This document shows positions 22,622 through 30,754 of a stretch of 64,000 bases of DNA, piece after piece. Numbering within the stretch: position 1 is the first letter of the stretch; every line of letters starts with the position of its first letter. The DNA comes from Achatina immaculata. Its lineage: Eukaryota; Mollusca; Gastropoda; Stylommatophora; Achatinidae. A model generated the notes under the pieces. The model had not been told where the DNA came from. It worked only from the letters and a program-made list of their open reading frames with translations, and did not search any database. The DNA lies in NCBI GenBank assembly GCA_009760885.1, contig CM019693.1, forward strand, positions 47,932,751 to 47,996,750, given 5' to 3'. Made by a program: the position numbers and the translations under genes.

Positions 22622-23330
22622 TTAATTTTGCATTTTTCTGCACTCCGGGCATTCCCATACGAACTCCTCCGTCCGTTCCAACATCCACTGAAATGTGCGG
22701 CTGCAGATGGAGCCAGTCACACACTGCTTGTGGATAATGCAAGCTAAACTACTTCCTTCAGAAAAAAAGTCCAGTTCCCCTCTCTTCCTCCAATTCGATA
22801 ATCCTCCTGGTGCGGTTGTTTTCATTCAACCCAATATAGCCCTCCGTATGGAGTCAATTTAAAGTTGCTCTTGCAATCTCCTCCTTGTCCATTTTAGGGT
22901 GCCTTGAATTGAAGCCATAGCTGCCAGCTTGTCCGCTCTCTCATTGGCTGTGACTCTCGCATTACCCGGGCAGTAGATCCACGTCGCACTGGATGACCGA
23001 GTTCCCATTAGAAGCTGGACCCACTGCTAATGAAAGATATGTCTCTTGTTTCTCCTTAACATGTTTTGGGAGTCTGTTACAATGGCCCCATGCAAGTCGC
23101 CTGCTCCACCAACTAGGAGATTGCTTCTGCTGCTGCCTGCACCTCCATTCTCATGCCTGAAATGCTGGTTGCATAGGCTCTTGACTTACTGGGGTAGACA
23201 ACATAGCCCCATCCACATTTTAGGCCTCGTGCTACTGACCCGTCTGTGAAGATCACAAGGTCCTGTGTTTTATAGTGATCATCGATCTCCCTCACTTGAG
23301 GCCCTTACCTTTTCTTGAGTTCAGTTCTGG
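22622..23330 (-). pseudogene. RNase H and C-terminal cysteine-rich region of the I-group element
   Basis: The minus-strand translation reads HYKTQDLVIFTDGSVARG, GWGYVVYPSKSRAYATS, RMEVQAAAEAI, VTDSQNMLRRNKRH, CPGNARVTANERADKLAAMA, and ends with FVWECPECRKMQN. It contains the RNase H residues D (TDGS), E (RMEVQ), D (VTDS) and the terminal D (ERADKLA). The usual histidine of PGHAG is asparagine here (PGNAR). Internal stops after the E helix and before the tail break it. The C-terminal CxxC piece resembles the zinc-binding tail of these proteins. Confidence 0.8.
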
Positions 23331-23568
23331 TATAAGGGCCGTGCCGGCAATCATGAGATACGTCTTCACTTCCGCATAATTGCTCCTTGCCTTCATGCTG
23401 GACATTTCCAACAACTAAGTGCATGGGCATGCTCAGAGCGTCCGTGGTGCATCCCAGACCCGCTCTCATAGCCTCATTGTAGATTCTTTCCATCTTAATT
23501 ATCTTACTCGTGGATAAAGTCCGAAAGCTGAGGCCATGGTCAACCGACGACATCACCAACACCATCAT
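23331..23568 (-). pseudogene. RT thumb / connection region of the I-group element
   Basis: The frame reads LSFRTLSTSKIIKMERIYNE, then AMRAGLGCTTDALSMPM. The KMERI.NEA.R..LGCT..... pattern is typical of the segment between RT and RNase H in I-group and Jockey-group proteins. Its first residues (SSVDHG) come from the edge of the 66/73-bp minisatellite. Confidence 0.7.
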
Positions 23569-24372
23569 CAGTAGGAAGAGTGTGACAGACTAGCACCTGC
23601 CATGGTCAACCAACGATATCACCAACACCGTCATCAGTAGAAAGAGTGTGACAGACTAGCACCTGCTATGGTCAACCGACGACATCACCAACACCGTCAT
23701 CAGTAGGAAGAGTGTGACAGACTAGCACCTGCCATGGTCAACCAACGATATCACCAACACCATCATCAGTAGGAAGAGTGTGACAGACTAGCACCTGCCA
23801 TGGTCAACCAACGATATCACCAACACCGTCATCAGTAGGAAGAGTGACCACTGTGACAGACTAGCACCTGCCATGGTCAACCAACGATATCACCAACACC
23901 GTCATCAGTAGGAAGAGTGACCACTGTGACAGACTAGCACCTGCCATGGTCAACCAACGATATCACCAACACCGTCATCAGTAGGAAGAGTGACCACTGT
24001 GACAGACTAGCACCTGCCATGGTCAACCAACGACATCACCAACACCGTCATCAGTAGGAAGAGTGTGACAGACTAGCACCTGCCATGGTCAACCAACGAC
24101 ATCACCAACACCGTCATCAGTAGGAAGAGTGACCACTGTGACAGACTAGCACCTGCCATGGTCAACCAACGATATCACCAACACCGTCATCAGTAGGAAG
24201 AGTGACCACTGTGACAGACTAGCACCTGCCATGGTCAACCAACGATATCACCAACACCGTCATCAGTAGAAAGTGTGACAGACTAGCACCTGCCATGGTC
24301 AACCAACGATATCACCAACACCGTCATCAGTAGGAAGAGTGACCACTGTGACAGACTAGCACCTGCCATGGT
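23538..24372. repeat. 66/73-bp minisatellite within the retroelement, about 12 copies
   Basis: The unit contains TGTGACAGACTAGCACCTGC, CATGGTCAACCAACGATATC and ACCAACACCGTCATCAGTAG. Some copies add a 7-bp TGACCAC. The flanks are retroelement coding sequence on both sides, so the array grew inside the element. Confidence 0.95.
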
Positions 24373-24379
24373 CTGGGCC

Positions 24380-24700
24380 CTTTCCTTGATTTCTGAATAA
24401 CTATGTCCACGTGATGAATGAAAGAACGTGTCCTAGCGATCATGACCCCAAGGTATTTCAAAAATTGTTCCCTCTCGATATATTAGCAGTTACTTTGCAT
24501 TGTTGGTCTTTGAAGATCTGTTATCTAATGTACACCACAGAATGTTGGCTTTGCTGGGGTTTATCACTGCTATGTTGTCCTCGCACCAGCCCAGGATGTG
24601 GTCAATATTTTCCTAAATGTGGGCAAATATCTCCTCTCTACAGTTTCTATGTGTCAAGATGCCCTCTGCGTGAGTATTCGGTCAAGCAAGACTGGCGCAG
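24380..24700 (-). pseudogene. Post-palm RT segment of the I-group element
   Basis: The minus-strand pieces EENIDHILGWCEDN, then AVINPSKANILWCTL, match the region after the YADD box, where many of these RTs have a tryptophan helix and a N.xKxxxLW motif. Frameshifts are present. The expected YADD just upstream is replaced by an unrecognisable sequence at the edge of the 55-bp array. Confidence 0.7.
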
Positions 24701-24705
24701 TTGTG

Positions 24706-25100
24706 CAATCCTGGCAGTGTGTATGATGAAAAGCACTGGAGACAGTGCAGAGCATTGGGATGGTCCTGACAGTGTGTATGATGAAAAGCATTGGAGACAG
24801 TGCAGAGCCTTGAGATAGTCCTGGCAGTGTGTATGATGAAAAGCATTGGAGACAGTGCAGAGCCTTGAGATAGTCCTGGCAGTGTGTATGATGAAAAGCA
24901 TTGGAGACAGTGCAGGGCCTTGAGATAATCCTGGCAGTGTGTATGATAAAAAGCACTGGAGACAGTAGAGAGCCTTGAAATACTCCTGAAAGTGTGTATG
25001 ATGAAAAGCACTGGAGACAGTGGAGAGCCTTGAGATAGTCCTGGCAGTGTGTATGATGAAAAGCACTGGAGGCAGTGGAGAGCCTTGAGATAGTCCTGGC
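24706..25100. repeat. 55-bp minisatellite grown from the RT motif B region, about 7 copies
   Basis: The unit contains TCCTGGCAGTGTGTATGATG and AAAAGCATTGGAGACAGTGC. On the minus strand successive copies repeat the codons of LSQG..LSPVLFIIHT, which is RT motif B (GLPQGSPLSPVLF). The three overlapping minus-strand frames of 155-188 residues are this array plus flanking RT. Confidence 0.95.
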
Positions 25101-25548
25101 GCAATGATCCAAGGTTCCGAGGTCCATAACTCATATCGCAGTGCCACAATTCTTTTTAGAAGCACTGAGGCTACCCACCGAGCAATCCAGATGTCAATGA
25201 GCATTTCCTTCATAAGACACAGGCGTGACGTGTACTCAACTCTGTTACAGGCATCCTCCAGATCTAGAGCAACAACCGACGTCTCTTCTTTCTCTGAAAC
25301 GCTTCATATACATCATGTCAGTGTGGATACACTGTTTGTTGTGTCTCTGCTGGGCCGATAGCCTCCTAGTGTGCCTGTAAGCTTCTATCATTCTCCAGTT
25401 CCCATGCCAGTTTCTTAGCCACGATTTTCTTCAGCACCTTGCCAGAAATTCTTTGCATGCTGATGACACGGTACCCGCCAATGTTATGTTGTCTTTACCT
25501 GGTTTAGGTAATGGCAGCAGGTAGCTATGTAGCCATTCTTCTGGTATT
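25060..25548 (-). pseudogene. RT fingers-palm segment of the I-group element
   Basis: The minus strand encodes GEIPEEWLHSYLLPLPKPGK, then GYRVISMQRISGKVLKKIV, VVALDLEDACNRVEYTS with the motif A aspartate, MKEMLIDIWIARWVASVLLK, and GLSQGSPLPPVLF (motif B). These are in correct order and spacing for a non-LTR RT. At least two frameshifts and an in-frame stop separate them. Confidence 0.85.
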
Positions 25549-25551
25549 TCG

Positions 25552-25905
25552 CCCTTCTTCTTCTTCTTCTTTTTCTTCTTCTTCTACTTCTTCTTCTTCT
25601 TCTACTTCTTCTTCTTCTTCTTTATTAGCCATAAAGGCTCATTGCTGCAGATAAGGATCGCCTTCCATTCCTCTCTATTCCTAATCTTCTCTGTCAGTTG
25701 GTGACATCAATTTCTTGTAACAATTTCTTCTATGTTGTCTTTCCATCTGTGTATTGGTCTACCCCTTGATTTTCTTTCCCTCATCTCGTGTGCATACATA
25801 ATTTTAATTTGTCTGTTCTCTTTCTACATGGCCGAAACCATGGTTGTCAGTCGTGTTTCAAGACATTTATAATGACTTTATAGTACTGTTATACTCCTCT
25901 GCCAT
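25552..25905 (-). mobile_element. Nested RTE-type 3' end with a (GAA)n tail
   Basis: On the minus strand the sequence runs FGHVERE, IMYTHEMRERKSRGRPIHRW, KIRNREEWKAILICSNEPLW, then an (AAG)n tail of about 70 bp (25552-25622). This is a 5'-truncated RTE-type C-terminus with a microsatellite 3' tail. It sits exactly between RT motif 0 and RT finger sequence of the surrounding I-group element, so it inserted into that element. Confidence 0.8.
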
Positions 25906-26199
25906 CTTAGTTTGAACTTCTTCTAACACCTACTTCAGGTGATTATATCAAACTCCATCCGGACCCCGGGCACTATCCCTAGACTCTTTGATGATCTGTG
26001 AAGCCTTCTCAACACTGATCAAGCCTGCATATTGTAGTGATTCTGCTACTGTGCTCCATGCTGATCTGCGTTCTTCGATGTTATCTGGTCCAACTGGTCA
26101 ATATATCTGTGGAAGAATCCTGCCTCTTTCTCTGCATCTGTCTTCAGCACTTGATCGTTCTCATCCTTGTTGTTGTCACCACTCCTAGTTCTAGATTTA

Positions 26200-26421
26200 T
26201 TATTCATCCTTCTGTGCAATTGCCAAAACTTTTTTCTGGGATTTATCTTTCAATATCTCCTGCACCACGCCCTCCCAGAACAGTCTTTTTGATTCTGCAT
26301 CGAGAGCTTTGAAGCCGTGTGTGGCAAACTGCTTATCTTTCATAATCTTTTCCTTTTCTCTTCTCCTGTCATCATTTTTCTTCAGCAGCTTCAGCCACTG
26401 TTTTCTCAGGGTGGGTTTCAT
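26200..26421 (-). pseudogene. Basic linker of the I-group element
   Basis: A lysine/arginine-rich open frame (KQWLKLLKKNDDRRREKEK, then KALDAESKRLFWEGVVQEIL) lies immediately upstream of the RT. It is consistent with the endonuclease-RT linker of the same element. No catalytic motif is visible. Confidence 0.55.
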
Positions 26422-26561
26422 CTCCCAAGCCTTTTCTGTTTTATCTGTCCATCGTGAGGGCTGATGGAAGCCCTTTCATGTGAACCTTCTCTGACATGCT
26501 ACTTCTCGTGCTCTGTTGAGTAGTGTCTGAATAGCGCGCTCGTAAGTGAATATTAGTGCCT

Positions 26562-26651
26562 GGTGTCTCAGTGGTCAGCCTTGGCTATTCTCACTGAGCA
26601 CGGCAAGTGGTCAGCCTTGGCTATTCTCACTGAGTACGGCAAGTGGTCAGC
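26562..26651. repeat. 36-bp tandem repeat running into a gap
   Basis: The unit contains GTGGTCAGCCTTGGCTATTC and TCACTGAGCACGGCAA. About 2.5 copies are visible before the N run, so the gap probably hides more. Confidence 0.9.
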
Positions 26652-26751
26652 NNNNNNNNNNNNNNNNNNNNNNNNNNNNNNNNNNNNNNNNNNNNNNNNN
26701 NNNNNNNNNNNNNNNNNNNNNNNNNNNNNNNNNNNNNNNNNNNNNNNNNNN
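26652..26751. other. Assembly gap (100 N)
   Basis: Exactly 100 N, entered from within a 36-bp tandem repeat. Confidence 1.
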
Positions 26752-26984
26752 TGTACAGTGCTACTCTGTTGGTTTAATATGATAATTATGCTTGGTAATA
26801 GTCTAGAGGATGACTGAACAGACTTCACTGAAGACATGAAATAAGACGAAAAAAAAAAAAAAAAAAAAACAGCTATTTGTTATTAACAAGTGTGGCATGG
26901 CCAAATCAATGAAAACATTCATGCAGTGAACTGAACTCATTTTGCAACAACCCTATGTGGATGGCTAATTGGGAATGACGGAGA

Positions 26985-27000
26985 GGCCCTGAAAAGGGCC
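26985..27000 (-). promoter_or_regulatory. Histone-mRNA-type 3' stem-loop, orphan
   Basis: On the minus strand GGCCCTTTTCAGGGCC forms a 6-bp stem with a UUUC loop, preceded by TTCAAAC. This matches the canonical metazoan histone mRNA 3' stem-loop (GG-pyrimidines-U, four-base loop, A-purines-CC) bound by SLBP. The usual ACCA just after the stem is not present (TCTCCGTC follows), and no histone coding sequence lies upstream; an RTE-type element begins at 27155. It may be a 3' UTR remnant, a histone pseudogene end, or chance. Confidence 0.4.
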
Positions 27001-27154
27001 GTTTGAATGCAGAAGAAATCGCAGAAGGCACCCGGCAAGAGTTAAACTTTTGGCTGCAGCAGCCCCCGCCCGCTCGGAACTTTCTGTCCGCCACCATCAC
27101 TGTCCTTTTAAGGACAACCTACCAATTTTCCCCAATTGACAATGCCAGGATTGT

Positions 27155-28240
27155 TTAGCAAGAGTTCAATAATTCGTGACTTATCGCATTAAGATAGAGG
27201 TTTTGCTCTTCGCTGTTCTTACGGACTGACATAATTAGTTTTTCCATTCCTTTTTGTATTGTGGACAGTAATACTGTGTCATCAGCATATCTAATCTCTG
27301 GTATTTCATAACCTCCAATTGTTATGGCATCGTAATATTCTTTGTCTACATCTTCTCTAACATTCCTCATTATATTTTCAGTATACAAGTTAAATAAGTA
27401 AGGCGACAATATGCACCCCTGATGGACCCCTTGTTTTATGTCAAACCATGTTGTTGTTTCACTATTTATTCTTACTGCTGCTTGTTGGTCTAGATACAGC
27501 AGTGATGTTAATTTTATCAAATGTGTTGGAAATCCCATTTTCCCCCCCATTATTTCACAGAGTTTCTGGTGTTGTACACAATCAAATGCCTTTGAGTAGT
27601 CTATGAAAGATAAATATATATTCACATTAAATTCTCTGCATTTCTCTATTATTAATCTTATATTGAATATATGATCTCTTGATCCTCTTCCTTGCCTGAA
27701 ACCAGCTTGGACCATATTGGCTTCTTCTTCTTCTTCTATTTTCTTACGAAGTCTACCCATTATGATTATTAACAGAATTTTAATGACATGACTAATCAGG
27801 GAAACAGTTCTGTAGTTGGTGCATAATTTCAGGTTACCCTTTTTTGGCAGTGGTATGAATATAGTTCTTTTCCATTCTTTTGACCAAATACCTGAATCCC
27901 CCATCTCATCACAAATTACAGTGTCCTGATCCTTTCCATCGATGTTCACAGATACTTTGCCTCATACATACTTCTTACATTCTATGTTCCTACTCTTATT
28001 TTTCTTTTTAGTTTGATGCAGGAGTTTTCCTTGGTAACACCGTCAGGATTTTGTCTGTCATCACAATTACTAGTACTGACCTCTGTCTCACACTCTTCCC
28101 CAGTGTTAAAATTAGATCTATCTGGCCTGGGGGCCTCACCACCAGATCTTTTTCCTGTTTGACTTTCCATGTTGCTGTTTGGGTTTCTTGGTATATTACC
28201 AGAAGATAGTTTACCATACACCTCTACCTACTTAAGTTTA
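27155..28240 (-). pseudogene. RTE-type endonuclease-RT with internal deletion
   Basis: A minus-strand frame of 264 residues holds RT motifs in order: EWKRTIFIPLPKKGN, motif A SFIDYSKAFDCV, motif B GVHQGCILSPYLFNLYTE, and motif C RYADDTVLLS with both aspartates intact. Upstream (28221-27955) lies a pre-endonuclease leader and the very start of the endonuclease (KRKIRVGT.NVRSMYEA). The rest of the endonuclease is missing: the frame passes within a few codons into the RT linker (GKDQDTVICDEMGDSGIW). The copy is therefore internally deleted. It is also truncated at 27155 after the post-palm NAISHEL. It is the best-preserved relative of the 7.5-8.6 kb copy. Confidence 0.85.
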
Positions 28241-28388
28241 TTACACGCCTTAGCCTAAACAGACGCTGCTAACTATAACTCGTCATCACAGTACAGTTTA
28301 CGTTTATTTATTTCCTTACAAATTACAATATTGTCCTTTTTTATAAAAAAAAATGGTTGGACTATCGGTGTTAAAATATAGAATGTTA

Positions 28389-28686
28389 GATCTTTAAACG
28401 GCGGCCTGGTTGGCTGAGTGGTTAGGCGCAGGGTTTACTAATCCGGTGGTACCGAGCTCAAGTCCCAAGAGTGGGACTTTGTTTTTCTGGTACACACCAA
28501 AAAGGCCCCAGCCTCTAAAAATGGGCACCAGAGAAATCTGGGAAAGTATATCCGGCCAGGCATGATAATGACCACATCACACTTTCATGTTCCGAAGGTC
28601 ATGGAAACACGGGCCTAACACTGTATCCCCAGTAAGCCTTAATTGTATGGAGGTGGGGATTTTAACTTTGACCTTGATCTTTAAAC
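28389..28686 (+). mobile_element. tRNA-derived SINE with perfect 11-bp target-site duplication
   Basis: The SINE body is 28400-28675. Its head folds like a tRNA gene: box A TGGCTGAGTGG at 28411-28421 and a box B-like GCTCAAGTCC at 28456-28465, the internal RNA polymerase III promoter. A tRNA-unrelated body follows and ends in TTTTAACTTTGACCTT. Identical GATCTTTAAAC copies (28389-28399 and 28676-28686) flank it as the target-site duplication, which shows a retrotransposition event and fixes both ends. The partner LINE is unknown. Confidence 0.9.
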
Positions 28687-28859
28687 ATGATGCACTTGGT
28701 GTGCGTTATTTCGTCTATGGTCAAGTCGTTTGTGTATTTATCTTTTTGCTTTTCAAAATGTTTTCAAATTGTTTGACTGTCTGTTTAAGACTGCTTATTC
28801 TGTTTTTTTACTGTCTCTAATCATGCACACGTACCACTGCTTGAGGAGGATTTTAAACG

Positions 28860-29340
28860 TTAAATGGCAGGAACGAGGCGGTCTGGGAAAGGGCAGGACA
28901 AGAATCTATGAACCAAAAAAATCGTATCTAGGAAATGGAACTGGATTGGCCACACAGTGAGGAAACCTGACACCAAAATAGCAAGACAGGCACTGACATA
29001 AAATCCTCAAGGAAATAGAAAAAGAGGAAGACCTAGACTTACTTGGAGAATCAATCAATAAATCAAGTGCCATGCCGCGTGGTGTAGGCGATCATTTCTC
29101 TCCACAATTCCCTATATTTTGAGTTGATTATGAGATCCGCCGGTGACTTTCTTCCTAGCCACACTGACAGCCCATCCAGTAACTTCTCTCTCTCTCTGTC
29201 TTCCTCTGTCTCTTCTTCCTTCAATTTTTCCAGTTGCCACAATGTAGCAGTGATCAGAGACAAGGGATACACATGGAAGGAAGCAGAGAATAATTTCAAG
29301 AACAGGGATGACTGGAGAGACTTTATCCGTGGCCTATGAT
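28860..29340 (+). pseudogene. RTE-clade C-terminal fragment split by another insertion
   Basis: The left half (28860-29041) encodes SRKWNWIGHTVRKPDTKIAR, then NPQGNRKRGRPRLTWR. The right half (29247-29340) continues with VIRDKGYTWKEAENNFKNRD and DWRDFIRGL. Together they form the usual RTE C-terminus (KWRWIGHTLRK...GRP..TWR...G.TW.EA...DR..WR). The intervening 29042-29246 is an antisense RTE-type 3' end of a different family. The left half has one in-frame stop. Confidence 0.8.
29042..29246 (-). mobile_element. Nested RTE-type 3' end with (TTGA)n tail
   Basis: The minus-strand coding tail reads EKLLDGLSVWLGRKSPADLI, then INSKYRELWREMIAYTTRHGT, followed by a degenerate TTGATTTATTGATTGATT tail. 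It is a second, inverted copy of the sequence at 30100-30300. It is inserted within the RTE-clade fragment that surrounds it. Confidence 0.8.
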
Positions 29341-29344
29341 CCCA

Positions 29345-29495
29345 CGGGATTAAAATGTATAAACTAGGAAAAAAGTAGGAACAGCTTTATTACTTAACAA
29401 CTACAAAGTTGTGACGTTTCGGCGTGAGCCTTAATCATACAAAAACGTACAGGACAAAGAAATAGAGAGAGAAGATAAAGTATAGATTCACATGA
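29345..29495 (-). mobile_element. Penelope-like terminal-repeat fragment
   Basis: It contains TAAACTAGGAAAAAAGTAGG, AACAGCTTTATTACTTAAC, then GTGACGTTTCGGCGTGAGCC, TTAATCATACAAAAACGTAC and a GAAGATAAAGTATAGATTCAC block. It is shared with 17560-17660 and, inverted, with 15120-15290. The minus-strand AAGGCTCACGCCGAAACGTC core (29412-29434) resembles the 3' half of a minimal hammerhead ribozyme. Confidence 0.6.
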
Positions 29496-29594
29496 ATGCT
29501 ATGTGTAAAAAAAAATAAAATGAATAATGCACTTAGATGTAACGTGTACTTGTGGCTTTTCCGACGCTGTGTATCACAAAATGCCACATCCACT

Positions 29595-29882
29595 TATCAT
29601 ATATATTTATGCTTATGCTTATTTATATTTACTTATAATTATTTATACTTACTAATATTTATTTATACTTGTTCATACTTATTTATACCTATATTTATTT
29701 ATAATTGCTCATAATTATTTATACCTATACTTGTTTATATTTATACTTATTTATACGTAATCATACTTATTTATACTTATACTTATTTATACTTATACTT
29801 ATTCATACTTATACTTATTTATACTTATACTTATTCATACTTATACTTATTTATACTTATACTTATTCATACTTATAATTAT
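29595..29882. repeat. TTATAC-type low-complexity array
   Basis: Degenerate TTATACTTAT and ATTCATACTTATACTTATTT units with period about 12 and 24 bp. It ends at the RTE-type fragment beginning near 29880. Confidence 0.9.
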
Positions 29883-29936
29883 CTTCTCTGTTTGTATGAG
29901 ACGAAGCATGGTCTATGAATAAGTGTACAGCGAGGA

Positions 29937-30300
29937 ATGGAGGCCATGGAAATATGGTTTATAAGAAGGATGCTAAAGGTACCAAAAGCTAAGAAAACCA
30001 ACGAAGAAGTCTTAAGAGAGGCTGGAGTTAAAAAGCAAATTACAGCAAAGATCAGAGGCAGACAAGCGAGATTTATAGGACATTTCCTGAGAAGAGGACA
30101 ACTGGAACACATTGTGACAAGTGGAAAAATTGAGGGAAGAAGAGACAGATGAAGACAGAGAGAGAAGTTACTGGACGAGCTGTCAGTGTGGCTAGGAAGA
30201 AAGTCACCGGCGGATCTCATAATCAACTCTAAAGACAGAGAATTGTGGAGAGAAATGATCTCCTACGCCACACGGCACGGCACTTGATTGATTGATTGAT
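29937..30300 (+). pseudogene. RTE-type retrotransposon 3' end with (TTGA)n tail
   Basis: The translation reads MEAMEIWFIRRMLKVPKAKK, then ARFIGHFLRRGQLEHIVTSG, KIEGRRDR, a stop, and SVWLGRKSPADLIINS further on. The W..RR.L, R..R..FIGH.LRR and GKIEGRR blocks are the C-terminal part of an RTE-type protein. The 3' terminus is TTGATTGATTGATTGATG. An inverted relative lies at 29042-29246. Confidence 0.8.
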
Positions 30301-30625
30301 GTGACGAAGAGAGATGGACACCCCAACGAGGGGACGATACTGATATTTCAGGGGAGACAACACGAAAAATTATGGCGAAACAAAAACTTAACAACCAATA
30401 ATAAGAAGCAACAGAATCTATGGATCGACTCACTGCAAACCTTTCTTTGGCAGAACGAGTGTGGGTAAAGGTTTGCATAAACCAGCAGTGATGGTGATAC
30501 TCCAGCGTTTGGCAAGAAAGACGACTGTAAACAGAAGAAATTTACAACAACTGAAGAGTAACAAATATCCTGGGACGTTTGTGTGACCTGTAACAGCGTG
30601 GCTGTGTGGGCGGGAGACTGGCCAA
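30301..30625. other. 5' flank of the LINE array; no gene recognised
   Basis: Sequence between the RTE-type (TTGA)n tail and the first base of the first LINE copy. It does not recur at the other copy junctions, so it is flank and not part of the repeated unit. It ends ACTGGCCAA just before GGTAAG. Confidence 0.6.
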
Positions 30626-30636
30626 GGTAAGAACAG

Positions 30637-30703
30637 AACTTACCTGGCACGGAAGATCACCATGATCAACATGGTGGTCCTTTCAGTGAAGCTCAAAGTA
30701 TAG
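30637..30703 (+). ncRNA. U1-snRNA-like head of LINE copy 1
   Basis: AACTTACCTGGCACGGAAGA, then TCACCATGATCAACATGGTG and GTCCTTTCAGTGAAGCTCA, line up with the U1 snRNA 5' end. The shared parts are ACUUACCUGGCA (the 5' splice-site-recognition sequence), ACCAUGAUCA and GGUGGU of stem-loop I, and a GCUC stretch. CACCATG (30658-30664) and CATGGTG (30670-30676) form a perfect 7-bp stem. Similarity fades after about 65 nt, so there is no Sm site and no complete U1 gene. U1 comparison is from memory; the fold is read directly. The same head begins all four copies. Confidence 0.75.
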
Positions 30704-30754
30704 TGTCTGTTTCTCTGTTTTTGAATTTTGTGCGCGCTTTATTCTCTGCTGAAG

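Larger units (their letters stand above)
22618..26530 (-). mobile_element. I-group non-LTR retrotransposon, decayed, with internal arrays and a nested insertion
   Basis: On the minus strand the order is: a basic linker (26421-26200), RT motif 0 (ARGPDGV near 25970), a nested RTE-type 3' end (25552-25905), RT fingers (EEWLHSYLLPLPKPGKDN), RT motif A (VVALDLEDACNRV), and motif B (GLSQGSPLPPVLF). A 55-bp array follows, then the post-palm region (DHILGWCEDNIAVINPSKAN), a 66/73-bp array, the thumb-like KMERIYNEAMRAGLGC, RNase H, and a cysteine-rich tail. The order is that of an RNase H-bearing I/R1-group ORF2. No endonuclease is seen. A YADD box is not recognisable, and many frameshifts and stops are present. 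Confidence 0.85.

Noticed and set aside
24647..25213. Three overlapping minus-strand proteins of 155-188 residues
   Set aside because: A 55-bp array within a dead RT, with each frame shifted one base from the other; only the flanking RT motif B is real.
30637..30703. A genuine U1 snRNA gene at each LINE head
   Set aside because: Similarity stops after about 65 nt; stem-loops II-IV and the Sm site are absent, and it recurs only as the start of the LINE.
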